From contig NZ_OZ156465.1 of NCBI RefSeq assembly GCF_964212655.1, forward strand, positions 124,001-188,000: 64,000 nucleotides of DNA, in the 5' to 3' direction. This document shows, piece by piece, positions 15,001 to 30,000 of this stretch. The notes under the pieces were generated by a model, which was given only the letters and a program-made list of their open reading frames with translations, had not been told where the DNA came from and made no database searches. The number at the start of each line of letters is the position of its first letter. Within the stretch, counting starts at the first letter, position 1. A program made the translations under genes and the position numbers. The stretch is from Candidatus Thiodiazotropha sp. LNASS1 (lineage in GTDB: Bacteria; Pseudomonadota; Gammaproteobacteria; Chromatiales; Chromatiaceae).

Positions 15001-18000
15001 TCTGTTTGTCTACAACGCCGGGGAAGCGTTTGCAATCCGAGGCCGAGGTTTGGGTGAATACACCCGGGTACGAATCAACGGTAGAGAAGTTACAGATGTT
15101 CGCTTAGAAGCGGCTGACATGATCAGCATGCCTCTGCCGCATAACACCCTTGGCGAACTGCTGGTTGAAATCAGCAACGGGGATTTCGGCGACGATACGT
15201 TGCAGAACCAAGATCTCAATATCGAACTCGAATTCACCCTGCGTATCGATGAGGGAGCGCAATACGCTGTACAACATGGCGATCTGCTCGCTACGGCCTA
15301 TTCGAATGAGGTCAGGCTGTTCAGCGTGAGGGACTCGGCGGCGCCTCTCTTTCTGTCAATACTCGATGCATCCGGAACGATCCATGGTCTTACTATGGAT
15401 GAACAGAGCCTGGTGGTGTTGACGGGGGATCGCCGGGATGTGCAGGTCTTCGATATCAGTAATCTCTACGCCCCACAAAGCGCCAATAGCCTGATCAACA
15501 ACCGGGGTGTCGATTATCAGGATCTTCATCTTGCTGCCGGTAATATCTATATACGTGCGGGGGATGAGCTTCACTACGGCAATACCCTCAGTCCGGAACT
15601 TGCTTCACTGCCCCTGCGCCAAGCCGGTGATCCGGAGCTGGTCTCTGTCAATGCCGATTCCAAGGCGCTCTACATACTCTATGCTGACCATCTGGAAGTG
15701 CGTGACCTGCAGGATCCCTCAAGGCTTGTCACCAGCTACTATCACGGCTTTGCAACCGCGGACGGTATGCTGCTCAGTGAGAACAGAATTGCTGTTACCG
15801 CCATCAGTCAACTGGAGTTGTTGAGCATCAATCGCCTGCTGACCGCCAGCGGTGATCCACTGGTAGGTCTTTTGGATCTGCAGAGCGGTTTAGCAAGAGA
15901 AGCGGCCATCAACGGTGAATTGCTGGCTATGGTGAGTAACCACGTGCTGGAAGTATTCGATATGAATCTATCTGGCGGGCGTCAGCTTAGTCTCGACCTG
16001 ATGGCGAGGGTTCGACGTAACCTATCGGTGATGAGCAATCTTACCTCTCTTCAGTTCAATGCCGGCCTGCTCGGCTGGGTCAGTCGCGACAGCTATTACA
16101 ACGTATCTGTTCCGGTGGCCAACACCTGGCATTTCGATCCACAACGTATTGCAACTGCTAATGAGACCTTATCAATCCGGGTTGCAGGTGATATTGAACC
16201 CTGGAATCAGGCAGAGATCAGTGTCGCCTCCCTGACCGACAGCAGTGAAGTGCCGGGTACGACCCTGCTGGAAGGACAAATGCTCAGCTTTATCCCGCAG
16301 GGAGATCTCTTTGCTTTGGGTGAAGTCTATCAGGTGGCCTTGTCGCAATCCCCTGGCGAGTCGGTAGACGGTGCAGCGGTAGTTTTCGATCTGCCGTACT
16401 TCATCACTACCGAACTGCTCTTCGGCGTGACGGCGTTCGATCTGGAATCCCTGTCCCCGGGTATAGTAACAGCGGGTTCGGTCAACCGTTTTGAACTCAG
16501 AGGACGTTATCTCCAGCAGGTGGAAGAGCTGCAAGTCGGCAGCCTGATTCTGAGCGCTGGTCAGTTCGATATCGATGCATCAGGCCAGACCATCTATTTT
16601 GACGCCATCCTTAATGAAATCGGTTTTCACTCCCTGCAGGCGCGCCAAACCTCCCAGCGGGATGTGATTCCCATAGCCGTATCGGTTGTTGAACCCTTGG
16701 TAATCAGTGCTATCTCCAGCGACCATGCGGATGGGCTCGACCGGGTTGGCGATACCGGTGGAGATCAGGTCACCATCATGGCGGGCGGGTTGTCCGCGGG
16801 CATCGAGCTGCATTGGTATCCGGCCGGCCAGGGTATCGTACCGAATCAAAGCAATCGAATCGATTACCAGATGCTGGATGACCGGATTGAGTTTGTCTCT
16901 CCTGGAGGACTGCCAGATCAGGTCTATCAGGTCACTCTGATGAGAGAGAGCACCGGGGAGCAGGTCGAAGCGGCTACGGATCAACTGCTGCTGGTGATCG
17001 ACGATACGTCACCGGAAGTCAATGTCATCAATCAGCTCGATTATTTGACACCGCTGATATTGGAAGGCTCAGAGCCGATCAGGGCTACATCACCCAGCAG
17101 CTACCGGGTCATCAAGACCTACAAGGACTATGAGACTCACGCCCAGCCGATACTCGATATCAGCGATCGCTTCGAGCCCTTGATCAGTCAAGGCAATAAC
17201 CTGATCCTGCGCCTTATCGAAGGCGCCAGTCTGGAACACAATGCGATCTATCAGGTCACCATAGAAGGTATTCAGGATCTGCAAGGCAATCAAGCTTTCG
17301 GCGAGACCCTCACGGACGGAACCTATAGCGGGCGCTTCAGCGCCCAGGATCTGCTAGCGCCCAGCTATGACAGTATGAGTGTGACTATGGCTGATGGAGC
17401 CGTGTTGACCGATGCAACCCAGCTCAAGCGCGGCAATCGATATACCTTGAGCCTCAGTGCGACAGACAACTATGTAGAGTCGGATCGCATCAGCTTTACT
17501 TACCGCGTTTCCAGCAATGGCGGGCTCAGCTATCGTACCGGATGGTTGAATGTGGAGCGGGGTGAGATCGACCTCAACATCGGCAGCGATTTTCACAGCC
17601 TGCAACTGCTTGTGCGCGCCAGTGATGGAGTCAACAGCGTCGATCGCATCTTTAGCGCGATGGTCGTCGATCCGAGTATTGAGCTGGGCAGCCCGGGTTT
17701 TGTGACAGAACCTTCGCCGGTGGAAGAGCTGCAACGAGCCGACCTGGTCTTCAACCTCAGCGGCGATGTGGATCTGATTGCCTCCACGCAGATCAGAGTG
17801 CTTGAAGAAAGCTGGACCGATGTCGCCTACGATCAATTGAGTCGCCAGGCACGTCTCTCCTATGTACATCCCAGACTGAGTGATCTGCTGCCTGATGGCG
17901 CAGCGATCGAGCCCGTGTCGGTACCGGTTTCGTTGCGCATCGGTTATGGTCAACCCGGTCAGGAGAGCTATATCAGGTTTGATCAACAATATATGTTGAT

Positions 18001-21000
18001 GCCGGACGACACCCCTCCAACCCTGCAGATCGTGACGCCGCGGGATGGCGACTTCGTTCAACGGGGCGGTCAGATCGATCTCCTGCTGAGCAGTTTTGAC
18101 CGCTTCGGTATCGACTATGTTGAACTCTGTCTCAACAGCAGCGCGACGCCGGATCCGTTTACCGATGTTGCCGCCTGCCGACAGCTGGCCAATCCCAACC
18201 GCTTCAGTTTCGATGTCGCGGTGGATGAGACGGCGGATCAGGTAGTCGTTGCCAGGGCTGTGGATTTGAACGGCCATCAGAGTCCGGTGGTGAGCATCAC
18301 CCTGCATCCCTACGATGGACAAGAGGGTGCGCCGGAACTGAGCTTGCTGGAACCCGACAACGGCACCCAGGTGCATGGTGGAGAACCCCTACCGCTACGC
18401 TTGAGGATGCGTCGTCTGACTTCGGCGACGCTGTATGCTGAAATTGGCGCTGATCCCGCCCATGCGGGTAATCCCGCTCCCCTGGAGATCAGCCGTCTGG
18501 CGGATGATCCGGAGGTTGTCGATCTGGAGATCACCGTACCTGCGGTTGCGCAAAGCACTGTGGTATTGCTCAGAGCCGAGGGTGTCTTCGATAGCGGTGT
18601 ATTGAGTAGTGAACTCTATCTCAACGTAGTAGCCGATCATGGCATCGATGAAGATATCGATCTGCTTCTGACGCCTCAGACTAGAATATTGTCGGGCACC
18701 GATCTTTGGATCTCCGGTTCGCAACCGGCGGGTATGGATGATTTCAACAGCGACTCTTTGCTGGAAGTCAGAGACCCCGCCGATTCGGTCAACCCTCAGT
18801 CATTCACGATGGATGGTAACCGGCATACTGTTTCGGTCGGTGCATCCGGCGCTGAAGTCGAGGTCAGTGCGCTGTTGATGGATCGCTCCGGACATACCAA
18901 ATCGAGGGTGGAGCGGCTTCAGAAGATCGCCTATCTGCAATCACAGCGCGAGCCGGTTTATCAGTTATCCGACAGCCAATACCGGATATCCGACCTGACA
19001 AGCCTACCCGGCGCCGACAGTGAGATAGTGTGGGTGGAAAGCCATCACAACGACGGCTATCGCATACGTGGCGTAGCGACGGTGCTCGATCAACAGAGTT
19101 CTGGACAGGTCAGCGGGATCAGCTTCACGGGTAGCGGCCTGGCGGCGCAAATTCGCCGCAATGGTGAGGACTGGGTGCGCTTTATTCCGCTTGAGAATGG
19201 TGCATTCGGTGCCCCGGTAGAGCAAAAGATACTGGGCGACCTGGTTGGGGCCAGCGGGGACTATCTCTATTTGCGTCATGGCGATTTTATCAGTGCGCTG
19301 AACTATCGGGTGGGCGTCCTGATCCCTGTCGCCGGTGTGACTGTTACCGATGAGATCATCGGTCTCACTGCAGACAGGGGACGTCTGGCGGTACATACCC
19401 AAACCGGTATGACAATGCTGCGATTAGGCGGCAACCACATACCGCGACTTGAGGTAGCCGCCCAGCTGCCATTGCCCGGTGTTTCGAAGTTGTCTCTGAA
19501 TGGCGCCAGATTGTTGGCCTGGGATATGGCTAACCAGGTTACGCTCTACGATCTGGTCTGGAGCAATGGCGTATTGACGGCCAATCTGCTGCATAGTTTC
19601 GACACCCACGGAGCGGTCAGCGATATCTTATGGGACGGCGAACTGGTCTGGCTCAAGGTTGCCGGGGACCGGGGAGAGGTGCATTGGCAGCAATGGCTGG
19701 ATGGGGAACGGCTAGGCTCCTTGTCGGCCGATGATGATGAGATCGAGATTACCGCCGGTCTTCTTTACCGTGCTAAGAACAGCTATGACGGAGCTACTGT
19801 TGAGCGCCAGACCATCGCCGGTGGATTTACAACCACCAGCGCGGTTGTTACCAGCCACGCGCTGCCGTTCGGGCTGCTGATCACGGAAAATACGGCAACC
19901 GACGCCATGGGATTGAGAGAAGCCTATTTTACCGACCAGGCTGGCCGGTTGCTGCCGGCGTCAAAACTCCAATACGCCGGTGAGCTGGACAGTTACCTGG
20001 GGACTCAGGTTGCCCAGGGTGACGCCTGGTTCATTGCCGCCAACCAACTGCCCGCCGAGCTGGTGATGCACATCCGCGACCATTCTGCTCAGGCGCAGAG
20101 CCATTCGCTGATGCCCGATACCACCGAGAGTGGCGTGCCAAGTGTCGTTTGGCCCGCCGATGGCGAGAGCATCGTCAGTGGCGCTCAGCTTCCGGTAAAA
20201 GTCGAATTTGCCGCAGGCACCCGGGCAAACCAGGTCTCAATCATCCATCAGGGCGAGACCTTCCCGTCTCTGCTGACAACTGAAGGTGTTGCTTATCATT
20301 GGATGCCGACCGCTGAGGATGCGGTCAGCTTGGATTATCTTCTCAACTATGCCGGGTTGCAGCAGACGGTCAATCTGAATCCCGTGACCAATGCCCAGAG
20401 TGCATCCATCACGATTTCCGGATTGCAGAACAACCAGTTGATGGCGGAAGGCGAGACCCTTTCGTTCGGCTACCAGGTCACCGTAGAGGACGGCCATCTC
20501 TTCAACTACGGGGAAGTGAGCCTGGAAGATTTCAACGGCAACCGAGTGGTCACACTACCGCTCAGTGAAGCCCAGGGAACGCTCAGTGTCAGGCTTCCAG
20601 CTGTCCAGGTGCAGGATAACTACTTCCTGCGCATAAGGGCCTATCTGGATGCCGATTACCGCTATACCGAGACACAGGTCGGTATCCGGGTTGCTCCCAG
20701 ACTCGATCTGCCTGAGATGAATCTGGTCGGTTTCTCTTCCCATATCGCAGACGGATCCGAGCTGGATCTGCAGTTGACGGGATTCGATCCGGCCCGTTAT
20801 CAGGGTGCTATCACGATCTACGATGGACAAGGCGGGCTGTTATTTACCGGCAACGAAAGCCTGTTCGTCACCCTGCCTGAAGGCTTGAGTGAAATCGAAG
20901 TCGTGACGAGTCTCGACGACGGTTTCGGGAATGTTACCGAAGAGCGCTACAGCGCCAGCATCACCAACGGCATGAATCTCACGCTTGATGCGGCTACCCT

Positions 21001-24000
21001 CGCGTTTGACGCATTCGAACCCGATGTGGGCGGTTACTGGTATAGCGATGGCCGCGAACTGTATAACCAGAATGGCCTGGTTTATACCGCCGATGGCGAA
21101 ATTACGGCCATTGCTCATGTCGATCGCTATCTACTGATTGCGGTGCAAGGTTTCGGTCTCTATCTGCTTGACCCGGCCAACGGCTATGGCGTGATCAGTA
21201 CTGAACCGCTCGCTGTTGGTGTTACGCTTTTGGCTGCGGGTGAGAATGGCGTAGCGGTGGGTTACGGTTCCAATCTGGATCTCTATTCAGCTCAGGGGGC
21301 TGATCTGAGGCTCGAACAACACCTGGATCTAGCGGAGGGTGTGATCGATGTCCATGCTTATGGTTCCGGTTATCTCTTCCTCACCGCCTCGCGGTTGACC
21401 TCGATCGATAGCGGTGGCACAACCCTGGCTGCGCTGCAGGGCAACTACTTCACAGCCATGACGCTGTCGGGCGAACGGATATTCGTGACCGATGCTGCCG
21501 GCAACCTGCGGCAACTCGATCCCCAGCTCCAGGGAGCGGCTATCGCCCTGGCGGTCGATGCGGAGCGTCTGTTCAACCTGAGCGGCAAACTGCTTGCGCT
21601 GAACGGCAGCCTGGGGCGTGTGCAGTTGATTGATATCGCATCTGAAACCGGTTTGCAGAAATCGGCCCAATGGACGCTGGCAATCCAGACCGATATTTCC
21701 AGGGCGGAGATGGCCGGTGGCCGGATCTGGTTGGGTGGTACAGCCGGGCAGGTCCTGCAGATAGATCCGGGCTTAGCGGAATTCGTGACCCTCCATGACA
21801 GTAATCTAAATGGCGCCGGCGTAAGCGGACGCTTAGTGGACATCACTCTGCATCGTGGTCAATTGATTGCCGCAGCGGATAATTATGGATCCCAGGTTTT
21901 CACACAAATGCCTGACCAGGGTTGGACGATGCGCGGTTATCCGGGACGGGCCTATACGGAATCGGCCACTGCCGTCGATGGGGCGGGGGACTATCTGTTT
22001 GTACTCCAGCCCGAAATGCAGCGATTGGTGGCCCTTGAGCAGGGGAGCCTGACGCCAACGGTTGTGTTCGACCAGCTCATGTTGAATGGTCTGGCAGTGG
22101 TTAATGATGAAGTTGCGGTCTCCGCGGGTGGCTCGTTACACCTGGCGCATCTCAATGACTTCAGTGTGCAACGCACGATTTCCGTAAGCGATGAATCATT
22201 GGCGGAGATCGATGCCAGCGGTTCATTGCTGACCGCGGTGACCGATACGGGGCGTCTGCTGCTTGTCGACACTACACCTGAACGGCTGGAGCGTGAACGG
22301 GTTGTCGATCTGAGCAGCCATATGGGATTCGGGGTCTCGCAGGTCAACCTGAGTGGTGATCTGATCTTTGGCCGGGTAGGTGATCAGTTACAGCAGCTCA
22401 ATCTTGCTGACTACACTGTGGATACCGTACCTGTTAGCGGCACCCTGGTGTTCCATGCCTTGCAAAGAGGACGTCTGTGGGTTGTGACCGAAGAGACAGG
22501 CCAATTTGTCTTGCGGGCATTCGATCCCTATCAGTTGCAGGCGATAGACAGTGGTGTGACCTTGACACTGGATGGTATTCCCACTGCACTGTCGGTGGAA
22601 CATGACCGTATCGCCATTGCCTACGGCTCCGACAGGCTGCAGATCTTACGTCTGCCCAGGCAATTGTCGGTCGGTGAGCGGGCGTCGGATAATCCCGCAC
22701 CGAAGAGCCGTTATCATGCGACTCAGCCTGTTGCGGTTACCCTGGACGATCAGAACCTGGCCGCTGCCGCTTACCTGATCAACGGAACCCCGGTAACTAC
22801 CGTAACCGAGGCACCTTTCGATCGTCATATACCTATACCGCCACAACTGCCTAATGGTCAGTCTTTCTATTTGACCACCCGGGTTGAGTTTGAGTCCGGG
22901 TTGGTGGCCGAGTCCAATCCGAGACAGCTCTACCTGCAATCGGAAAACAGTGTGTCCAACCCGTTTGATGTAGCGCTCTCCTTTAGTGAGCATAGTTGGG
23001 AGCCTGTACCGTTGACCCTGAGCGCCGAAGTTGTGGGCAGCAGTCAGCCGATCGCCGCGGTTGAGTTTCTCATGGCGGCTGAAGAGACAGGTCCCTGGCA
23101 GCAGATCGAACAACAGTTCGGGCCGGTATTCGAGTTGAGCCTGAGTATCGGTAGCGAATACAGCGGTTACTACTTCAAGGCCAGAGGCGTGGATGTCTTC
23201 GGTAACGCGGCAGAGTCGATGCCAAGACGTTTCTTCCGTCATCAGGATGTGGTGGCACCCACTGCAACCCTATCGTTGATCGGCAGCGAGGTTCAATCTG
23301 ATTTGGGGCCCGTGGTCGCCGGATATCCCTACCGCCTGCATATCGCTTTGAATGACGAGGGCAGCGGAGTGGCGCGCGCATTGCTGCATCGGGACGGTGA
23401 GCTTGTCAGTGCCGCTTTCTCCGACGGGGTGATCGAATATCATGACATTCTAAACGGTATCGCCACGGTCAACTATTCGCTGCAGGTCATCGATCAGGCG
23501 GGTAACACTTCAACCGGCGAACTCACTGTCAGCTCCGTGGCGGACGGGCATCCGGTTATCCAGGATGTCGGTCTACCCGCCGATATCCGTGAGCAGGGCC
23601 GCTTCAGCGTTACCCTTTCCGCGACTGATGATCTGGCCATTGATGCGGTGGAATTCGAGTGGAATGGCTTTACCCGCCGCTTCGAGATCAGTGGAAACGC
23701 ACTGACGCAGCAGGTCTTCGAACTGGTCGACCAGCGCACAGATCGTATCGGAACGGCGCAACAGCAGCCGCTCAATATCCGGGTTATCGATAGCCAGGGC
23801 CAGATGGCTTTGATGCAACAGATGGTTACCGTTACCCCTGACCAGGCGCCCGATATCAATAACCTGGCGGTTAGCTTGCCCGATCAGGGATTCTATGGCG
23901 GCACGGCGACGGTCGTGCTGGGCAATCTGGACGCGGTTGATGATGCGCCGGGCGGACTCGTGCTGCGACTGCTGCATCCGGATGGCCAGCAGGTTCACGA

Positions 24001-27000
24001 ATTGGCCGTTTTCAACCAGACGGTAGAGAACAGTTTCAGCCATCGTTTCAGTCTGCCCCTGGCGGCGCAAGTCAACGACGAGTACCGCCTCAAGGTCGAG
24101 GTAGCGGATGCGCTTGGTCAGACCGTCGAGACGCCGGAGTATGTCATTCCACTGAGACAGGCTCCCAATCAACTGCAGTTCGTCAATAACGATGTAACGG
24201 TCAACAGTCAGAACGTCCATGTCGGCGAGACCGCCCAATACCGGGTACAGGTGCTCGATACTTCCGCCAGACCGGTGCCCGGACAAAATATCCACTGGCG
24301 CCTGCGTCAGGCGAATGGCGCGACGACCTATGTGATTGGCGATACCCTGAGTGACAGCAACGGCGAGAGCACCTTGCCTGTCGATATTGCGTTCAGCGCC
24401 GGCGATTACTTCCTGAGGGCGGAACTGACACAACATCCTCTGGTGCAATATGCCGAGCTGCCGTTGACCGTCGCCGCGGGTGATACAGCAAATCTCCTGT
24501 TTGCTCACCTGCCGCCGGTGGTGGTGAATGAACCCTTCACCCTGCATGTTCAGGCTCGCGACGAGCAGAACAATCCAGTGACGAATGACAGTCAGACGGC
24601 GTTCTCACTATTGCTGCCCACCGGTTTCAGTTTCATACCTGCCGCCGGACTGGAAGTGGTCACAATCAACGATGGCCAGCATTCCGAGCGGGGTAACGTC
24701 ACCCTGGTTACCGGTCAGGCCGAGGTACAGATTACGGCTGCCGTGACCGCTGGAGATTACCAATTGCCATTGGTGCTTTCCGATGGTTTGGGGGCCTACT
24801 ACGACAATAGTGGAGCAGGGGGGATCTCTCCGGTTTCGGCCATACCCTTGCGCTTGATCGCCTCCGTACCCGCCAGCTTGAGATTCCTGGACGAGCATGG
24901 GGAGCCCCAGGGCGCTGTGCCTGCCACTTATGGCACCAAACATGTGGTCCCGGTACAGCTGCAACTGGTCGATAGCTACGACAACCCGGTCGCCGAAGTG
25001 GCCGGTGCGGATGCCGACTATACAGTAGACCTTGCTGTAACCGGCGCTGCGATGATCGATGGTGAGGCCGCTGCGGCGAGTGTCGCACTGCAGCGTGGAA
25101 CGGCGACCTTCAGCGTCACCGACAACAGCTTCGAATCGGTGGTTGTGACTATCGCCGCTGTGCCCGAGGCCCTTGCCACAGTGGATACCTCCAGCGAATT
25201 CCACATCATATTCAGCGAACAGCCGCCTGAAATCGTCTCAGCCATGATCGATGCCGGTTTCGGCCGTGATTTGAGCGCAAGATTTGAATACGACGAGGCC
25301 GTGGAAACAACCGCCGCCAGTCCGCTGATCTCGATGAGTGACAACCAGGCGGCTCTCGCAGGCTCGGCGCAGCTCGACCAACAAACGGTGATCTTTACAC
25401 CCGAGACGGCATTTGAGTTGAACCGCTGTTACGCCTATAGCACAACCGGCTCAGTGCTGGTGGGCAGTGTGCGCGGTGATGCTGTACTGGATCAGCAGGG
25501 TGAGCTCTGCGCGCCCCATGTTTTGATCGATCTGGACAGCCCGCTGCAGGTGCTGGAAGGTCAGCAGGTCACACTGCCGATCCGCTTCGGCAATGGCATC
25601 AACGCATACCGGATCAGCAGCGGAAGGGCGTGGCTGAATGAAGAGGAGCAAGCCTTTTCCTGGTTGGCAGGCTACCGTTCGGTATCGATCCCGCTCTACT
25701 CGGCCCGCAGCGACAATACCCTGGCCGACGGTGATAACGTCGAGTTGTCTTTAAGCGGATTACTGGATGGCGGTGAAGCGCTGTTGGTCGGTAATCGCCT
25801 CAGACTGCAGGTCTTTGTCGAAGATGCGGACTTCGATGGTGACGGCTTGAGCAACGGCGACGAGGTAATCTACGAAGGCCTCGATCCGACCCTGGCCGAT
25901 AGTGACGGCGACACTGTGCCGGACAGCCAGGAAGATCTGGATGGCGACGGATTGCTGAATCTGGACGAAGTGACCGCGGGAACCCGGCTTGATCAGCGCG
26001 ATACTGATCAGGATGGCCTGTTTGACGGCACCGAAGTGTTGACCCATGGCACCGACCCACTGCTGGTCGATAGCGACGGCGACGGTCTTAGCGATAACTT
26101 CGAAGTGAGCAATATCCCTTCATCCTCGCCGATAGATCGGGATACCGACGATGACGGTATCGATGACAATATCGAGATCGCAGACGGCCTGAATCCCAAC
26201 GATCCGGCCGATGCCGACGCCGACGAGGATGGCGACGGATTGACCAATCTGCAAGAGGTTCAGCAGGGCACCGGCATTCGTGATACGGATAGTGATGATG
26301 ACGGCGTGACCGATGGAGAAGAGGTCAATAACCTCGGTACCGACCCGACCAATCCCGATCATGATGGCGATGGACTGCTCGATGGGGAGGACAGCGAACC
26401 CGCCGTAGCGGATATCACACCGCCAAGCGTAACGCTGACTTTACCGGCGTCCGGCGCCTCACTGTTGAAAGGGCAGACCATCACCCTGTCGGCCGATGCG
26501 ACAGATAACGGACGTATCGAAGAGCTGGCATTTCTGGTCAACCACAGCCAGATCGCTACCCTGACCGAACAACCCTATGCGGTCGAATTCCAGCTGCCGA
26601 GCGCCCTGGATCAGGTCAATCTCCAAGTCAGCGCCACAGACACTAACGGTAATACCACACTTACAGAAGAAGCTCTGTTCAACCTCGTTGACGATCCCTA
26701 TACCACAGTGATCGGTTCGGTTGTGAATGCCCAGAGCGAATCGCTGGCCAATGTTACGGTCAGCAGTTACGGTCGCACTTCACTCACTCAGGCCGATGGT
26801 ACCTTCGTAATTACCCAGGTACCGGTGGCGGCCGGTGAAATCCTGGTCTCCGCCAGCGGCGATTTGGGCGGTGAAACGGTCAATGCGGTTAGCACCTCCG
26901 TAACGCCAGTGTGGGGCGGAACCACCGACGTTGGCCAGATTCTGCTGGAGCGCACCACCGTCAATGTCGGCTACTTCTCCAGTGTCGGTAACACCGGCCA

Positions 27001-30000
27001 GGAGTGGCAGCGCCAGATAATCGAGCGGGCGGGTTATGACGCGATCAATACCGGTTCCCTGGCGACAGCGGATCTGACCGGGCTCGATATGCTGATGGTC
27101 GATACGAGCGACTATTCGAGTTACGAATACTACTTCAGGAATCATAGGCAGAAGGTCTTCGATTTTGTCAGCGCCGGCGGCTTGCTGGTGCTGCATAACG
27201 ACCATCCCTACACGTCCGGGCTGCAGGATCTGCCCGGTTCGCCGGCCAGTGCGATACAGGAAGACACCTACCTCTACCGCACGAGGACCAACGGCGCCAT
27301 CGACACGACTTCGCTGATCTACGAAGGCGTTGCGGGTCCGCTCGGTTCCCTGTACGAGAATTATTCGGTCTACGGCTATATCAATTTGGCTGATCTGGCA
27401 CCCGCGGTTACGCCGTTGATGTACCGCGAGTCGTTCTCGAGAGGACGCATCTCTGCAATCACCTATGCCTATGGCGAGGGTCATATCTACTTCTCAACCA
27501 TCCGCTTGAGAAACCTCTCCCAGACAGGCCGTTATCACCAGGTCTATGCACCGAATGTGTTGGCCTATATGTACGACAAGAGTCTGGTCGATAGCGATAA
27601 CGATCGGCTGAAGGATATCTACGAGTTTGTGGCGGGTACCGATCCTTACACCCAGGACCATGACGGCGATGGTTTGTTGGATGGCTTTGAATATCGCTAT
27701 GGATTCGATCCGCTGGTCAATGGCGAAGCTGATCCAGCGACCTGGGAGGCGGCAGCTGACAGCGATAATGATGGTTTGAACAACCTGGCTGAACAGCAGC
27801 ACAATACCCATCCGCGCCTCAGCGATACCGATCTCGACGGATTGTCGGATGGCGCGGAAGTCGATCTGCACGGCACCGATCCGAAAGACTACGATACCGA
27901 CCGGGACGGCCTGGCGGATGGCCAGGAGATCTCCAGAGGCGCCGATCCGTTCGATACCGACAGCGACGACGATGGATTGAGCGATGGCGATGAGGTCAAT
28001 AACTATTCGACCAATCCGGTACTGGCCGACACCGATGGGGATGGCTTGTCCGATGCGGTGGAAGTGGCGACACAGGTCTTCTGCGACAATGGCCAGCAGT
28101 GTCTCAGTCCCACGAACTCCACAGATGCCGGCCAGGACTTCGACGATGACGGCCTGACCAACAAGCAGGAGATCCAGGTCTATCTGACCGACTGGGTCGA
28201 TACCCCGGATACCGATGGAGACGGCATGCTGGACGGTACCGAGGTACTGCTCGGCCTCGATCCCCACAATGAGGATACGGATGGTGACGGCTTGCTGGAT
28301 GGGGAAGACAATGATCCCCTCTCAGTCGATACCGAATTGCCCAGCGTAGCGCTTGTGGAGCCGCTCAGCGGCGAGACCCTGGTCTATGAGCAGCAGCTCA
28401 CCCTGCGAGCGGATGTAATTGACAACGGTCAGATCGCTGAGGTGATCTTCTTTGCCGATAGTGTTGAAATCGGCACCGTTACCACTGCGCCCTACGAACT
28501 GCCCTATACGGCTCCCGTGTCGGGAGCGACCCTGATATTGGAGGTTCGCGCAACAGACAGTAATGGCAATAGCGAAACCACCGGTCCAGTAGAATTCACT
28601 TTGGGTAGTGATCCCTACACCACGGTTACCGGGCGTGTCGTGGATGTGTTGAACAATCCGGTCGCCGCTGCGACGGTGACGGTTAGCGGCCTCTCAGAGG
28701 TGACCGATGCCGAGGGGCTCTTCACCATCGCCGCGCTGCCGACAACCTCGCAGAGCCTGCTTGTCCATGCGGAAGCCCTGTTCGGTAACGAGCCCATGCA
28801 GGCCGACTCTGCCGCTTTTGCACCGCCGCGTGGCGCTGTCCATGATGTAGGTGATCTGGTGTTGAGGGCTGTGGGCCTGACCCCGGTCGATCTGGTGGCT
28901 GAGCAGGATCTTGCCTACGAGGGTGATGTCAATCTGGCGCATGCGCTCACGGGGGCCGGATACCACTGGGATGTCACCAGTTACGGGACTCTTTATAATG
29001 GCACCGACAATGCCTTCGATCATGCCCAATATCTCTACATCAATGGCAGTCGCTATCAGTCCGGATCGCTGGCAAGCCTGAGAATGCAAGGGCGCGAGTT
29101 GACCTTGCGGACACAACAGATCGGCGGCCTCAATGTGGCGCGCAAGATCTACGTGCCGGAAGAGGATATCTATGCCCGTTACCTGGAGCTGATCGAAAAC
29201 ACCTCCGCCACGGAGCAGATCGTGACGATCTCTGTGCGGGGCAACTTCGGCGCGAATGCGGCGACCCAGGTGATTGCAACATCCGGTGGCTCAATCGAAC
29301 GCGACATCGACGGCAATTTCATCGAGGCGACCGATTACTTCCTGGTCGATGACGATTGCGAGGGATGCGGCACACCGGCAGTCGCTCTGCTGCTGAGCGA
29401 TTCGAATGGCGGCGTGACTCCCGGGGTTGTTCGTCTCTACAGCAGTGACGACTATATCGTGGATTACCAGGTCACCGTGCCCGCCGGGGAACGGCGCGTG
29501 CTGATGCACTACGTGGTGCAGCATCATGATCGCGCCACCGCCCAGGCCCGTGTGGCGGCCCTGCACGCCGCCAATTCCGATATTCAAGGATTGACGGTTG
29601 AGGAAGCGGAGCAACTGGTCAACTTCCATCTGCTCGCTGACAGCGATAGCGACGGCCTCTTCGATGCGGAAGAGGTGCCACTTGGACTCGATCCCTTCAA
29701 TGATGATAGTGATGGTGATCAGCTGCTGGATGGCTTTGAGGTCAACTATGGTCTGAACCCGGCTTCGGAGAGTGGTCTTGGAGAGACCGACGAAGACAGC
29801 GATTCGGACGGATTGAGCAATCTTGAAGAGCAGAACAACGCTACCAACCCCAATATCGACGACAGCGATGGGGATAACCTCTCAGACGGCGACGAAGTCA
29901 ACATCCATGGCTCGGATCCGAATTCTGCAGATTCGGATGGCGATGGCCTGACCGACGATGTCGAGGTCGGACTGGGCACCAATCCGCAATTGGTCGATAG

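Noticed and set aside
17354-18376. A 340-codon open frame on the opposite strand
   Set aside because: It is antisense to continuous Ig-like coding sequence of the giant gene, with no start context or recognisable product.
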